64,000 nt of DNA from Stygiobacter electus (GCA_029210465.1 JARGDL010000016.1:1-64000), one strand, 5' to 3'. Numbered from the stretch's first letter, positions 27,082 to 37,671 are shown. The notes: generated by a model not told the origin, from the letters alone. A program made the numbers and translations.

Positions 27082-29709
27082 TTAAAATGTGAATGCAAAT
27101 TGCAAATTATACCATCTCTCTCTTCCGTAGAAGAATTTTGCTGTTGTTGCAATATGACCCGTTCCATCCAAAGCATCAAGAATATAATTTTTGTTATTTA
27201 ATAAGTTAAATATGTGGAAATTCAAATTGGCTTTCTTTAATATAAAGTCTGAAATATACCATGTAAAACCAATATGCAAATCAACAAGATTAACAGTTGG
27301 TATTGCCCAAGATTGATTTCTATCATTTGGATTTGTTCTATTATCAGGATTAAAGCTTGCAAAGTTTTTTCCTTCAAACTTATAAACAGGATTTATGAAT
27401 ACATTCAAACCACGCATTAAATTCAATCTATAATTTATTTGTATGTTAGCTTGCTGTTGTGGAAACTCACTAACATATAAATCTTTTACATAAAGATTTA
27501 CTTTTTTAATTGCAGTCGGGTTATTTTCAGGAGAAATTAAAGCTTCGACATCATTCAAATATTTTCCAACAACGTAAGATGCCGCACCTTTCAGTTCTAA
27601 ATTTCTTATAATTTTAAATACATATTCAAATTCAAAACCTGAATGAAGCTGATCAGAACCAGAAACATTTGCATACTTTGTAACAGGATCGCCAGATGTT
27701 GGATCTATATCTGAATAGGAAATTGTTATTGCTCTATCTTTCCATTTTGTATAAAAACCATTTGCTCTTACTAAAACATTTTTTGATGAAAGTACATAAC
27801 CTAATTCCAAGCCTAATACTTTTTCATTCTTTGCATTTTTAGAAACTAAGTTTGTGTTATTTGCAAAAATATTATTCACCATTGGTGCGGAAGAGAAATA
27901 GCCTAAATTAAAAAATGCTTGATTGTTTTCGTCAAGGTTATAATTCAATCCGGTTTTTCCTGTATATCCAAAAAAGTTTTGCCAATCTGTTTCTCTTTTG
28001 GGATCATTATTTTTATAAAGGAAGTAGTCCAATCTTTTAGCACCTTGAGAAGAAGCTGAAACATTTACAAATGTTGAAATATTTCCCGATTTGTATTCTA
28101 ACTGACCAAATCCACCATATTGACGAACATAAAAATCATTATAATAATTTACCTTCTCACCAACTTTAACCATTTTGCCAAGAGTTTTTTTAGTAATTGG
28201 ATCAACAGAAATTCCATTGACATCTTTGAAATCAACATAGTAATCGCCACCAACTAAATCTCTGATTTCCTGGTAATGAATTCCTTTATAATATCTTCCA
28301 TCAATACCAGTGTTTAAAGTTAATTCAGGTGAAAGTCTTGTTTTGAAAGTTGAAAGCAATCCATACCAATCATGATTATTTACTGAATTTCTTAAAACTG
28401 TTGAAGTAGCACGATGTAATGTTTGGCTGTAATTCTTATCAATGGATGTTGAATTAATAGAGTAAACTTTATCATAATCTCTATAATTTTGATATACACT
28501 ATCTTGTTGTTTTGTAATTGCTGGTGCAAATGGACCAAGAGTTCCACTTCCGTAACCGCGACCCATTGAATAATAAACAATAGTTGAAAGAATAGAATGA
28601 TTTGAAATTTGCCAGTTCCAGTCAATATTAAATTGAGGTTTATGAAATTTATTTACAGCTTCGTTAATCCAACCACCATTTAATCTACCCATAGCATAAT
28701 TAAAATTACGTCCATATTTATCCCAATCAGCGGCTGTTAAACGAGCATAGCTGAATGGTCTTTGTCCATGTTCTTGAGGAGAACCAACACCACGCAACTC
28801 AATTGAGTGATCTCCAAAAACTCCACCAACAGCAAAGAAATAAGTAAACTCACGATTGTAAGTACCAACAGCATAACCATCCCAATTTTTTTTGGATAAT
28901 AATGCAGTAACAGCAAAGTTATTTGATAACTTTTGATGAAAAGCGATACTTCCTTTAACTAAATTATTTGAACCAAATTCAGATTTTAATTTGATATATT
29001 CAGTTTCACTTGCAATACCTTTAGTAACCATATTTAACACACCGCCGACAGCATTAACAGAATAAGGTGATGCACCAATACCGCGTTGAATTTGTGAATC
29101 TTCAAGAACATCGCCAAGCCCAGCCCAATTTGACCAATAAACCCATTTATTTTCCATATCGTTTACTGGCACACCATTAACCATAACAGCAACATTGCGT
29201 TGAGAGAAACCGCGTACATAAAGAGTTGCATCGCCAGCACCGCCGCCTGAAGCTGATGAATAGACACTCGGAGTAGTTGCAAGTTCTTGCGGAATATCGC
29301 GTGAAGCAAGTTTAAATTCTAAATCAGCACCTTTAACTTCTGAAAATGCTACTGGTGTTTCTCTTAAAACTGCCTTTGTACTTTTGACAACTGTTTCACT
29401 TAAAAGGACAGATGTCGGCTCGAGTAAAAAATTCACCGTTACATTTTTGTCAACAGAAATATTTTTTGTTTTTGACGTGTAACCAATATAAGAAACGGTT
29501 AATTCGTAAACTCCAGCTTTTAAATTTTCTATCGCATAGTTTCCATTCATATCAGTTGTAGCACCGAGAGATAAATCTTTAATCATCACAGTAGCACCGA
29601 ATAATTTTTCACCATTTGAGGCATCTGAAACGGTTCCAGTTATTTTGAAGCTTTGAGCAATTATAAAATTTGAAAACAAAACCAATAAAATCATTAAAGA
29701 TTTTTTCAT
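27082..29709 (-). CDS. TonB-dependent receptor with carboxypeptidase-regulatory domain
   Basis: 875-residue outer-membrane receptor. A signal peptide (1-18) precedes a CarboxypepD_reg-like domain (about 20-95: ITGTVSDASNGEKLFGATV, GNYAIENLKAGVYELTVSYIGY). The plug follows (about 110-235, with ATLYVRGFSQRNVAVMVNGVPVNDM and VGGVLNMVTKG), and then a beta-barrel that ends in the aromatic YNLQFAFTF. The substrate is not evident. The receptor and the downstream sorting-domain protein may form a surface uptake pair. Confidence 0.93.
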   Translation of the reverse strand: MKKSLMILLVLFSNFIIAQSFKITGTVSDASNGEKLFGATVMIKDLSLGATTDMNGNYAIENLKAGVYELTVSYIGYTSKTKNISVDKNVTVNFLLEPTSVLLSETVVKSTKAVLRETPVAFSEVKGADLEFKLASRDIPQELATTPSVYSSASGGGAGDATLYVRGFSQRNVAVMVNGVPVNDMENKWVYWSNWAGLGDVLEDSQIQRGIGASPYSVNAVGGVLNMVTKGIASETEYIKLKSEFGSNNLVKGSIAFHQKLSNNFAVTALLSKKNWDGYAVGTYNREFTYFFAVGGVFGDHSIELRGVGSPQEHGQRPFSYARLTAADWDKYGRNFNYAMGRLNGGWINEAVNKFHKPQFNIDWNWQISNHSILSTIVYYSMGRGYGSGTLGPFAPAITKQQDSVYQNYRDYDKVYSINSTSIDKNYSQTLHRATSTVLRNSVNNHDWYGLLSTFKTRLSPELTLNTGIDGRYYKGIHYQEIRDLVGGDYYVDFKDVNGISVDPITKKTLGKMVKVGEKVNYYNDFYVRQYGGFGQLEYKSGNISTFVNVSASSQGAKRLDYFLYKNNDPKRETDWQNFFGYTGKTGLNYNLDENNQAFFNLGYFSSAPMVNNIFANNTNLVSKNAKNEKVLGLELGYVLSSKNVLVRANGFYTKWKDRAITISYSDIDPTSGDPVTKYANVSGSDQLHSGFEFEYVFKIIRNLELKGAASYVVGKYLNDVEALISPENNPTAIKKVNLYVKDLYVSEFPQQQANIQINYRLNLMRGLNVFINPVYKFEGKNFASFNPDNRTNPNDRNQSWAIPTVNLVDLHIGFTWYISDFILKKANLNFHIFNLLNNKNYILDALDGTGHIATTAKFFYGRERWYNLQFAFTF

Positions 29710-29736
29710 ATTCTTTTTCCTTATTATGAAGTATAA

Positions 29737-30324
29737 TTATTTATTAAGGTTATTTAATGATTCTCTAATTAAATCCTCGATTGTGCAGTTTGGATTCAAA
29801 TCTAAGATTGCACGGACAATTCTTTCAGAAACTTTTTGATTGTACCCTAAATTAACTAAAGCGGTAATTGCATCATTTTTAATAGTCGAGGAAACTGTTG
29901 ATGATTTTTCAACATCAGCCGAAATATTTTCAACTTTATCTCGTAGTTCAATCATCAGTCTTTCTGCAGTTTTTCTTCCAATCCCCGGGATAGAAACTAA
30001 ACGAGAAATATTAGCAGTTTTTAATGCTTCTTTTAAATCATCAATTTGAATACCTGAAAGAATACTTTGTGCGGATTTTGGTCCAATACCACTAACACTA
30101 ATTAATAATTCAAACATTTCTTTTTCTGCTAATGAATAAAATCCAAAAAGTTCAAGTTGATCTTCGCGAACATGTAAATATGTATACAAAGAAATTTCTT
30201 CTTTATCATTAATTATTTCAAATGTATTAATTGAAATATTTAGTAAATAACCAACTCCATTTACATCTATTAAAATTTTGGTTGGTTTTTTATCAATGAT
30301 TTTACCTTTTATAAATCCAATCAT
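29737..30324 (-). CDS. ruvA: Holliday junction helicase subunit RuvA
   Basis: 195 residues. The OB-fold domain I (MIGFIKGKIIDKKPTKILIDVNGVGY, YTYLHVREDQLELFGF) precedes the helix-hairpin-helix domain II (LLISVSGIGPKSAQSILSG and ISRLVSIPGIGRKTAERLMIELRDK). The C-terminal RuvB-binding domain III (AITALVNLGYNQKVSERIVRAI) completes it. It binds four-way junctions and directs RuvB. Neither ruvB nor ruvC lies beside it. Confidence 0.96.
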   Translation of the reverse strand: MIGFIKGKIIDKKPTKILIDVNGVGYLLNISINTFEIINDKEEISLYTYLHVREDQLELFGFYSLAEKEMFELLISVSGIGPKSAQSILSGIQIDDLKEALKTANISRLVSIPGIGRKTAERLMIELRDKVENISADVEKSSTVSSTIKNDAITALVNLGYNQKVSERIVRAILDLNPNCTIEDLIRESLNNLNK

Positions 30325-30384
30325 GAAATTAAATTATCAAAAAAATTGTTAAGAATCAGTTAAAAGTTAATTTAGAAATCAAAG

Positions 30385-30427
30385 CAAAAAAGAAATGCCA
30401 AGCTGGGAAACATAAGCTTGACATTTC
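30385..30427 (-). terminator. Terminator after the C4 zinc-ribbon protein gene
   Basis: GAAATGTCAAGCTT and AGCTTGGCATTTC form a nearly perfect stem on the minus strand, followed by TTTTTT. It separates this gene from ruvA. Confidence 0.8.
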
Positions 30428-30450
30428 AAAATAAAAACATATTTAATGAA

Positions 30451-31188
30451 TTACAATTGTATTTTCTTTTCAACTTCTTCAGCAATTTCTGAAGAAATTA
30501 AAAGTCTTCCACAAGATTCACATGTAAAGATTCTTTTATTGGATTTAATTTCTAATTGTCTTTGTGGAGGAATTATATTATGACATCCTGAGCAAGCAGA
30601 ACGATTTACAGTTGCAATTGCTTTGCCACCAAGAGCTTTGCGAATTCTCATATAAGTATTTAAGTCTGGCTTCTTAATTTTAGCAGCAACTTTGTCTCTT
30701 TTATCTCGTAAACGAATTTCTTCTTTTTCATTTGCTTTAATAATCTGTTTTAGTTCAGTTTCTTTTTCTTTTAATTCATCTTTAAGCTTTTCAATTTGAG
30801 GATCAAGTTCTTTTATTTCTGCTTTCAGTTTATCAATTAAATCTTCAAGAGCTTTAGTTTCAGCTTCAAGTTTTTTAATTGATTCTTCAGCATGATCAAT
30901 TTCTTTAGTCAAAGCATCATATTCTTTATTGTTTCTTACTTGATAAAGCTGTGCTTTGAATTTTTTTAGATTTGTTTTAAGGCGATCTACTTCGTCATCA
31001 TTCTGTTTTCTTTTTTCAACAGAATTTTTCTTTTCAAACTCTTTACCTTCAATTTGATCTTGAAGAGTTTGAATTTGTGCTTTAAGATCATTTACTGCTG
31101 CCGGTAAATCGCCACGCAGTTCCTCTAATTCATCGAGCTGGTTATCTATTAACTGAAGCTCGTAAAGTGCTGATAATCTTGCGATCAA
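30451..31188 (-). CDS. Coiled-coil protein with C4-type zinc ribbon (DUF164-like)
   Basis: 245 residues. Residues ~10-170 form a long antiparallel coiled coil (heptads in LQDQIEGKEFEKKNSVEKRK and IKKLEAETKALEDLIDKLKA). The C-terminal zinc ribbon has CSGC and CESC. This is the common architecture of the zf-RING_7/DUF164 family, proposed to bind nucleic acids; the physiological role in this clade is not settled. It follows the NIF3 gene by 10 bases. NIF3 and DUF164 are neighbours in many bacteria, which supports a functional link of unknown nature. Confidence 0.9.
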   Translation of the reverse strand: MIARLSALYELQLIDNQLDELEELRGDLPAAVNDLKAQIQTLQDQIEGKEFEKKNSVEKRKQNDDEVDRLKTNLKKFKAQLYQVRNNKEYDALTKEIDHAEESIKKLEAETKALEDLIDKLKAEIKELDPQIEKLKDELKEKETELKQIIKANEKEEIRLRDKRDKVAAKIKKPDLNTYMRIRKALGGKAIATVNRSACSGCHNIIPPQRQLEIKSNKRIFTCESCGRLLISSEIAEEVEKKIQL

Positions 31189-31198
31189 TTTATTCTCC

Positions 31199-32314
31199 TT
31201 ATTGTTTGTAAAACTTTACAGGATTTGTAGATAATGAATATTTATAAACTTTAATATTTTCTTTTTTCTCTTTAATTAATTTTTTGATCTTCTCTTCGAC
31301 AATTTTTAAGACTACAATTTCTGTTTCATAATGACCAGCATCAATTAAAAGTATTTTGTTTAAAGCATCATGAAAAGTGTGATATTTAATGTCAGAAGTA
31401 ATAAAAGCGTCAGCATTTTTTGCAATAGCATCGTTTAATAAATCAGAACCTGCACCACCACATACAGCAACTTTCTTAATAACTTTTTTATGACCAATTG
31501 AATATCTAAAATTGGAAAGCTCTAATGAATTTTCTACATGCTTTAAGAATTCATTTACCTTCATTTCTTTTTCTAAATCACCAATTGCACCAGCTCCATA
31601 ATTAACATTTTTATTTTTCAAAGGATAAATATCAAAAGCTGGTTCTTCATAAGGATGAGAATTCAACATCGCGTTTATTACTTTATTTAATTTCCATGAA
31701 TCAACTAAAACTTCAAGTCGAACTTCATTAACTTTCTCAAAATTTTCTTTTTGTCCGATGAAAGGATTTGTATTTGCAGAACCTTTAAATGTTCCTATTC
31801 CATTGGTTCTAAAACTGCAACTATTGTATTCACCAATAATTCCAGCACCTTGATTGAACATGGAAGATGCAACTTCATCTAAATTTGATTCCGGAATAAA
31901 TACCACAATTTTGAATTGATTACTTTCTTCATTTTTCAAGAAAGTAATGTTATTGAGATTTAAATTTTTTGCTAATTGAAATGAAACACCATCTTTAGTA
32001 AAATCTAAATTTGTGTGTGCTGAAAATAAATTAATATCATTTTTGATTAGTCTGTAAATTAACTTTGAAACATGATTTTTATTAACGTCTAAATTTTTGA
32101 TAGGATTAAAAATCAGAGGGTGATGAGTGAAAATAAAGTTGCAATTTTTTTTAAGAGCTTCGTCGAGAACTTCACTGGTTAATTCAAGAGAAAGAAGAAT
32201 GTTTTTAATTGTTTCATCACCCGAACCAACCTGAAGACCTACATTGTCCTTTTCCCAGGCGGCACCAGGTGGAGCCCAATCCTCTAAATATTTTATCAAT
32301 TCTTTTACAATCAT
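31199..32314 (-). CDS. NIF3-family dinuclear metal protein
   Basis: About 371 residues. The NIF3 domain is split by an inserted CutA-like domain (about 130-225: FKIVVFIPESNLDEVASSMF, SHPYEEPAFDIYPL), as in YqfO. Metal ligands are likely in THHPLIF, SAHTNLDF, DIKYHTFHDA and DAGHYETE. The exact enzymatic role of the family is debated. A start at 32329 would lie inside a terminator hairpin, so I prefer ATG 32314 (MIVKELIKYLED), which matches the usual NIF3 beginning. It is followed within 10 bases by the zinc-ribbon gene. Confidence 0.9.
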   Translation of the reverse strand: MIVKELIKYLEDWAPPGAAWEKDNVGLQVGSGDETIKNILLSLELTSEVLDEALKKNCNFIFTHHPLIFNPIKNLDVNKNHVSKLIYRLIKNDINLFSAHTNLDFTKDGVSFQLAKNLNLNNITFLKNEESNQFKIVVFIPESNLDEVASSMFNQGAGIIGEYNSCSFRTNGIGTFKGSANTNPFIGQKENFEKVNEVRLEVLVDSWKLNKVINAMLNSHPYEEPAFDIYPLKNKNVNYGAGAIGDLEKEMKVNEFLKHVENSLELSNFRYSIGHKKVIKKVAVCGGAGSDLLNDAIAKNADAFITSDIKYHTFHDALNKILLIDAGHYETEIVVLKIVEEKIKKLIKEKKENIKVYKYSLSTNPVKFYKQ

Positions 32315-32315
32315 A

Positions 32316-32354
32316 TAAAAAAAATGCACTCCTTGAAATTTTGGGAGTGCATTT
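32316..32354 (-). terminator. Terminator hairpin directly before the NIF3 start
   Basis: An 11-bp perfect stem, AAATGCACTCC with GGAGTGCATTT, is followed on the minus strand by eight T residues that end next to the NIF3 ATG. It ends transcription from the amylase gene, 145 bases upstream. Its closeness to the next start leaves almost no leader for NIF3. Confidence 0.85.
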
Positions 32355-32499
32355 AAGTTTTATAAACCTAATACAGTTTGCGTTTTCAGTTTAATTAATG
32401 TTTTATTTATAAATTTTCTCATAATTCCATATGAAATATATCATTATTAAGATTTACATTCAAGTTTGTATTAATAAGATAATTTAAAAAAGTAGTTTT

Positions 32500-35382
32500 T
32501 TACTTAGCCAAAATCATTTTCCTCGTTAGTGTTTGTCCATTGTAATTTAATCTATAGAAATAAACACCGCTCGATAATTCAGAACTCTGAGCTCTGAACT
32601 CAGTACTATATGTTCCTGGTTTTTGATATTCGTTTACAAGATTTGCTACTTCACGCCCAAGTATATCGTAAACTTTGAGTGTTACATATCCACTCTCCGG
32701 TAATGAGTATTTTAATATCGTACTTGGATTGAATGGATTTGGATAGTTTTGTTCAAGAACAAATTCATTTGGCAATGAATTTTCCATTTCAATTTTTGTC
32801 GTTATTCCTGATTCGGGAGTTGGTAATTTTTGTGTAGTAAAAATTTTAAATTCACCAGGTTCTAATGAAATAAGTGTATCTTTATTTGAAATATTAATTT
32901 CACTTCCAGAAAAATAATCATACCATTTACCAGCATTTTGAAATTCGGGAATCATGGTATCTTTAAACAAACCATAGTTTGCAACTACAACTACATTCAT
33001 TGTTGAATGATTTATCCACATTCTTTTTAAATAACCTGTCGCACTCATTTTAAAGTCATTGCTTGAGAATGCAGGATAATCTGTTTTTAATTTTATTAAT
33101 GCCGCCCATGTTTTAAATAATTTCAATCTTGATAAATTGTTCAAGTAATCCCAACGTACTGGTTTTGTTCCTAATCTACCATTGTAGTCAATCGAGTAAT
33201 CGTAACCTAATTCTCCAAATTGCCATATCATTTTTGGTCCAGGTACGGTAAAGAAAAATGCACCGACTGTTTTCATCCTTTGTAAAGCTGTTTCAAGATT
33301 TTTTACATTGTAAGTTCCAAGTGAATTTCCATAAGTTAAATTTTTATACATTAATCTTTCTTCATCGTGACTTTCCATATAAGCAACTAAGTTTGGTTTT
33401 GTCCATCCGCGATTTAAATATGAAACACCTTCAATATTAGATTTTCCAGAATCATTGTAACCCATTGCGGCTTCACTGTAATTATAATTCATATTTCCCC
33501 AAAGCAAAATTCCATAATCGGCTAATTCTTTTTCTTCTGAGTTGACCGCAAGATGTTCAAAAATCATTATAGATGTTGGATCATAACTCCAAGCTTTACT
33601 AACCATTCTTTTTAAAAGTCTTATTCTATCTGCATCGTAATTACTTCCCCAAGGATCAGACATAGGTTTGTAATTATTCCCAAATCCTTTTGTAAAATCG
33701 AATCGGAATCCGTCAAATTTATATTCGGTTAACCAATATTTAATAACTCTATCTACAAAATATTGTGTTGCTTTACTTTCATGATTAAAATCATAACCCC
33801 ATTGTGCATCTGGATTAGCAAAATTTGATTGTTGATTAAACCAGGGATTATTAGATGCTGGTTTGCCAGTTGTTTTTTCGAAATACATTCTTACCATTGG
33901 ATTTGAACCATAAGCATGGTTTAGAACTATATCCATTAATACTGCAATTCCGTTTGCGTGGCATTCATCTATTAATGCTTTTAATTCATATTTGGGTCCA
34001 TAATATTTATCCACCGCAAAATAAAATGAAGGATTGTAGCCCCAACTGTTATTTCCTTCGAATTCATTAATTGGCATCAATTCAATTGCATTAATTCCTA
34101 ATTTTTTGAAATAGCTTATTGAATCACGGATTGCTTTAAAAGTATGTGCGTTTGTAAAATCACGTACAAGCAATTCATATACAACAAGTTTTTCTTTTGA
34201 TGGTCTAGTAAAATTTGTTGTCTTCCAATTGTAACTATTTTGTGCAGTTTGAAATACTGAAACTATTTCTGAAGTTAATCCATCAGGGTAAGTTTTAAGA
34301 TTTGGATAAGTTGATGTTGAAATATATCTGTCATTATTTGGATCTAATATTTTATCGGTATAAGGATCAGCAACTCGAATTTCTCCATCAATAAAATATT
34401 GAAATGAATATTCTCGTGCTGGTGAAAGATTTGTTAACTTAATCCACCAAATTACACTATCGGGTCTTACTTCGTAACGATTCAAAAAATAAGTTGTATC
34501 TACTTTCCAATCGTTAAAATCACCAATTACATAAATAAATTTCTTTTGAGGTGCATAGAGTGCTAAAATTACTTCAGTTGGTGATGCTTGATAATTTATT
34601 CCAAAATCATTTCCAGTGGGTAATGGTAAATTTTTTATTTCAGGATTTTTCATCAATGCTATTGTTGATGAATCTTTCATATCAAGTGTATCAATTGCAA
34701 CAACTTTAATTTCGTTTTTGCCACTTGGAAAATTATTTGCAATGTACTTATATGTTAACTGGTTTGTACTTGTTTGTGATTTTTCAATTCCATTAACATA
34801 TAATTTTGCAGTCTTTAATTTTGTCCCAACTTCTGTTACAGATACAGAAATATTTATTGTGTCATTAGTTTTAACAAAATATGGCGAACGCATTGGATCA
34901 TTATACTGCACATTTATTTTTGGCTGGTCAAAAGAAATATTTAATCCCGAAAAGTAAATTGGAACAAAAATATCTTCGGTTTGTTTTGTGCCATCCGAGC
35001 TTCTTATCACAAAACAAAGTTCAGTGATTTTTGTATTTGAATCTGTTACTTTATAAAAATTTCTTGGATTATTAATTGTTATTTGGTAAACATCGGTAGA
35101 AATTCTTGTTAGTTCTGGTTGAACATTGTTATCTCCCCAATTTCCAATTACATTTTGCCAACGTTGTTGAGTTCCATTTCCAATTTTTAATGTTACTCCT
35201 GTGTGTGCATAAACTTTTCCTGTATAACCTGCAATTTTATTTTGATGTGTTGCATTTTTTACATCAAACGTAATTGTGATTTTATCCGTTTGAACAGGAT
35301 ATTGTGGATTTGTTGAAAAAGTTGTTTGCGAAAAAATAATTATAGGTAGAAATAAAACAATAAAAGTTAATTTTAATTTCAT
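32500..35382 (-). CDS. Secreted GH13 alpha-amylase-family glycosidase with type IX sorting domain
   Basis: 960 residues. A signal peptide (1-18) precedes N-terminal beta-sandwich domains and a CBM48/E-set-like domain (KKFIYVIGDFNDWKVDTTYF). The GH13 barrel shows region I DIVLNHAYG (~484-492), region II GFRFDFTKG with the nucleophile Asp (~556-564), region III FEHL with the acid Glu (~605) and region IV ESHDEER (~667). The sorting domain begins near 875: NYPNPFNPSTILKYSLP, VYDILGREVANLVN and the end RKMILAK. It probably cuts starch-like glucans outside the cell. It follows a TonB receptor-like gene by 48 bases, which suggests a polysaccharide-use pair. Confidence 0.92.
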   Translation of the reverse strand: MKLKLTFIVLFLPIIIFSQTTFSTNPQYPVQTDKITITFDVKNATHQNKIAGYTGKVYAHTGVTLKIGNGTQQRWQNVIGNWGDNNVQPELTRISTDVYQITINNPRNFYKVTDSNTKITELCFVIRSSDGTKQTEDIFVPIYFSGLNISFDQPKINVQYNDPMRSPYFVKTNDTINISVSVTEVGTKLKTAKLYVNGIEKSQTSTNQLTYKYIANNFPSGKNEIKVVAIDTLDMKDSSTIALMKNPEIKNLPLPTGNDFGINYQASPTEVILALYAPQKKFIYVIGDFNDWKVDTTYFLNRYEVRPDSVIWWIKLTNLSPAREYSFQYFIDGEIRVADPYTDKILDPNNDRYISTSTYPNLKTYPDGLTSEIVSVFQTAQNSYNWKTTNFTRPSKEKLVVYELLVRDFTNAHTFKAIRDSISYFKKLGINAIELMPINEFEGNNSWGYNPSFYFAVDKYYGPKYELKALIDECHANGIAVLMDIVLNHAYGSNPMVRMYFEKTTGKPASNNPWFNQQSNFANPDAQWGYDFNHESKATQYFVDRVIKYWLTEYKFDGFRFDFTKGFGNNYKPMSDPWGSNYDADRIRLLKRMVSKAWSYDPTSIMIFEHLAVNSEEKELADYGILLWGNMNYNYSEAAMGYNDSGKSNIEGVSYLNRGWTKPNLVAYMESHDEERLMYKNLTYGNSLGTYNVKNLETALQRMKTVGAFFFTVPGPKMIWQFGELGYDYSIDYNGRLGTKPVRWDYLNNLSRLKLFKTWAALIKLKTDYPAFSSNDFKMSATGYLKRMWINHSTMNVVVVANYGLFKDTMIPEFQNAGKWYDYFSGSEINISNKDTLISLEPGEFKIFTTQKLPTPESGITTKIEMENSLPNEFVLEQNYPNPFNPSTILKYSLPESGYVTLKVYDILGREVANLVNEYQKPGTYSTEFRAQSSELSSGVYFYRLNYNGQTLTRKMILAK

Positions 35383-35429
35383 AGTGCCTCTTTTGTATAA
35401 ATTTTAATGTGAAAGTTAAGTCAATAATT

Positions 35430-37514
35430 TCAATCGATGAAATTCCATGAAACTCCAATCCTCAAATTTCTTGGATATGCTGGATAATATGGAACAAAAT
35501 AAAATTTTGAATCAAGTAAATTTTCCCATGTAACATAAACTTTTGCACTTTCTTGTATTGTACCAATTAAAAAGAAATCAAGTTTAAATGATGAGGAAAA
35601 TTTTTTATCTGAAATTTGTTTTATTGAATTATCATTTAAGAAAATAAAATATGATGATGAAATTCCTTTTTCAAAATCAAATCTCTGCTCAAATCGATTA
35701 CCAATAATGTAAAAATTAAAACCGGTTATAAGATTTAAATTATTTTTAAATAAAATATCTGAATAAAATAAACTTGCTTTGTTTTCAAATTCAGGCAATC
35801 CACGATAAACTCTTTCTTCGTTATTAAAATAAAATGAAGAACTATTTTCAAAGGTTAATTTCCTATAATTGAATTTAATATATGAACTTAAACCAGAATT
35901 TTTTGAGTTTATGCTTTTAACGAAATAAATATCATCATTTTTATAATTGTTGAAGATTAACGCAGGGAGTAAAAAATTGTCATTCATTAAATAAAAATAA
36001 CCGATGTTCAAAATCATATTTGCAGATGTATAAAAAATTTTTGATTCAAAAGTTTTAATGTTGGATTCATCGCTCCAGTTTTTATTAAGTGCAAATCTTC
36101 GCTCAATAAAGTTCATTGGATTTTTATAAGATGCAAAACCAAAATATAATTTTATTGGTGTAGTAATTGTTATATTAAAATCAGTCCCAACACCCAAATA
36201 AGTTGATTGTGCCTGAGTTAAAAACTTTGCAAAGATTGATTGTTTTGCAAAATTAAAAATTTTATAAGTAACACCAGTTGATACATTAAAAAAGGATAAT
36301 AAATTTTGTTTATTAAAGACTTGTGAATTCAGTTGATTTCTTTCAAAATTTGAATAGATAAATAAATCCAAATCACCAAACGAAAAATTGCTGATTAAAT
36401 TAAACCCTTTCGACAATGAATAATTTTCTCTTTTTATTGGGAATACATTTGTTTGCAAATTTCCAATCACATTTTGCCTAAAGAAATTTTTTTCATTTTG
36501 ATAAAAGAAACTAATCTTGGTTAAATTATTATCTGAAAGTTTTGCCAAAGTTTGCAATATTATTTTATCATTTTCAGTAGTTAGATATTTATTATAAAAT
36601 CTAATTGGAGCTAAAACATTATTAAATGCTATATTATCAAAATTTTGTTCATCTGTAATTTGACGAATACTATCGGCATCAATACCACCATTAAGCTGAA
36701 TTGAATTATTTAAATGAAAGTAAGAAAATGTAAAATTTAATTTTTCTGAATAAATATATTTTACTCGAAAAACACCTTTCCAATTGGAAAAAGATGAGTT
36801 TGAATATCTTCCATCGTAAGATTGATTTGATATTTCAAAAAAAGTGATAAGATTTTTATAAGGAAATAAATTTATCATTCCATCAATAAAACCTTCTTCA
36901 TCTGAGCCTTGAAAAAATTTTAAACGCGAAAAAGGTTTATTTGTTTTAGGTTCAAATGTGCAGAAATTGATTGAAGATATGTTTGTTGTACCAAATAAAA
37001 ATGAACGTGAAATTGGAATTATTTCAATTTGGCTTACATTTTCAGATAATAAATTATTTATATCAAAATTTGAATTAAACCTATTGTTAATTTCGATTCC
37101 ATCTTGTAAAAATGATATTTTATTTGAATGCTGACCATATAAAGTTAATTGATTTGGCGTTCCAAACGACGAAAGGTTCTTATCATAAATAAAACTATGA
37201 TTATTAAACACATCTGAAAATATTAGGTAATCAACATTTTCAATTTTGTTTTTTTCAATTTTGTATTCTAAAAAATCATCACTCAAAATTGAAATATCTT
37301 TTACCGATAATTGTTTTTCCCTTTTATTTACAAGTGTATCAATTTTTTGTACATCTTTTAACAATGTAGAATCTTTTTTTGAACTAACATTATTTTTATC
37401 TTGTGACAAAATTGAAGTATTAATTATAACCAATAAAATAAATATCAAAACTTTAGTACTACAAAAAAAATATGCAAAAGAATTTGAAGATTCTTTTTTC
37501 GAAAGTAATAACAT
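35430..37514 (-). CDS. TonB-dependent receptor-like outer-membrane beta-barrel protein
   Basis: 694 residues. The signal-anchor-like leader lies at 23-37 (VLIFILLVIINTSIL). A plug-like domain comes next (about 75-190; TLYGQHSNKISFLQDGIEINNRF, SQIEIIPISRSFLFG). A beta-barrel rich in aromatic strands ends at IGVSWNFID. There is no carboxypeptidase-regulatory domain and no clear TonB box. The real start could be one of the internal codons after residue 1. The neighbouring amylase gene suggests uptake of its products, but that is inference. Confidence 0.82.
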   Translation of the reverse strand: MLLLSKKESSNSFAYFFCSTKVLIFILLVIINTSILSQDKNNVSSKKDSTLLKDVQKIDTLVNKREKQLSVKDISILSDDFLEYKIEKNKIENVDYLIFSDVFNNHSFIYDKNLSSFGTPNQLTLYGQHSNKISFLQDGIEINNRFNSNFDINNLLSENVSQIEIIPISRSFLFGTTNISSINFCTFEPKTNKPFSRLKFFQGSDEEGFIDGMINLFPYKNLITFFEISNQSYDGRYSNSSFSNWKGVFRVKYIYSEKLNFTFSYFHLNNSIQLNGGIDADSIRQITDEQNFDNIAFNNVLAPIRFYNKYLTTENDKIILQTLAKLSDNNLTKISFFYQNEKNFFRQNVIGNLQTNVFPIKRENYSLSKGFNLISNFSFGDLDLFIYSNFERNQLNSQVFNKQNLLSFFNVSTGVTYKIFNFAKQSIFAKFLTQAQSTYLGVGTDFNITITTPIKLYFGFASYKNPMNFIERRFALNKNWSDESNIKTFESKIFYTSANMILNIGYFYLMNDNFLLPALIFNNYKNDDIYFVKSINSKNSGLSSYIKFNYRKLTFENSSSFYFNNEERVYRGLPEFENKASLFYSDILFKNNLNLITGFNFYIIGNRFEQRFDFEKGISSSYFIFLNDNSIKQISDKKFSSSFKLDFFLIGTIQESAKVYVTWENLLDSKFYFVPYYPAYPRNLRIGVSWNFID

Positions 37515-37671
37515 AAAAATTTCCAGATTAATTAAACTATATTAAATGCTTAACGATAATTAAATTTTTATAACAAAAGTTTTATAAAAAAGATAAAAAC
37601 TATTTGTTTTCAAAAGAAAAAATATTAAATTTCAAATGAAATTTTTCACCATAAAATAAAGGGCAACTTAA

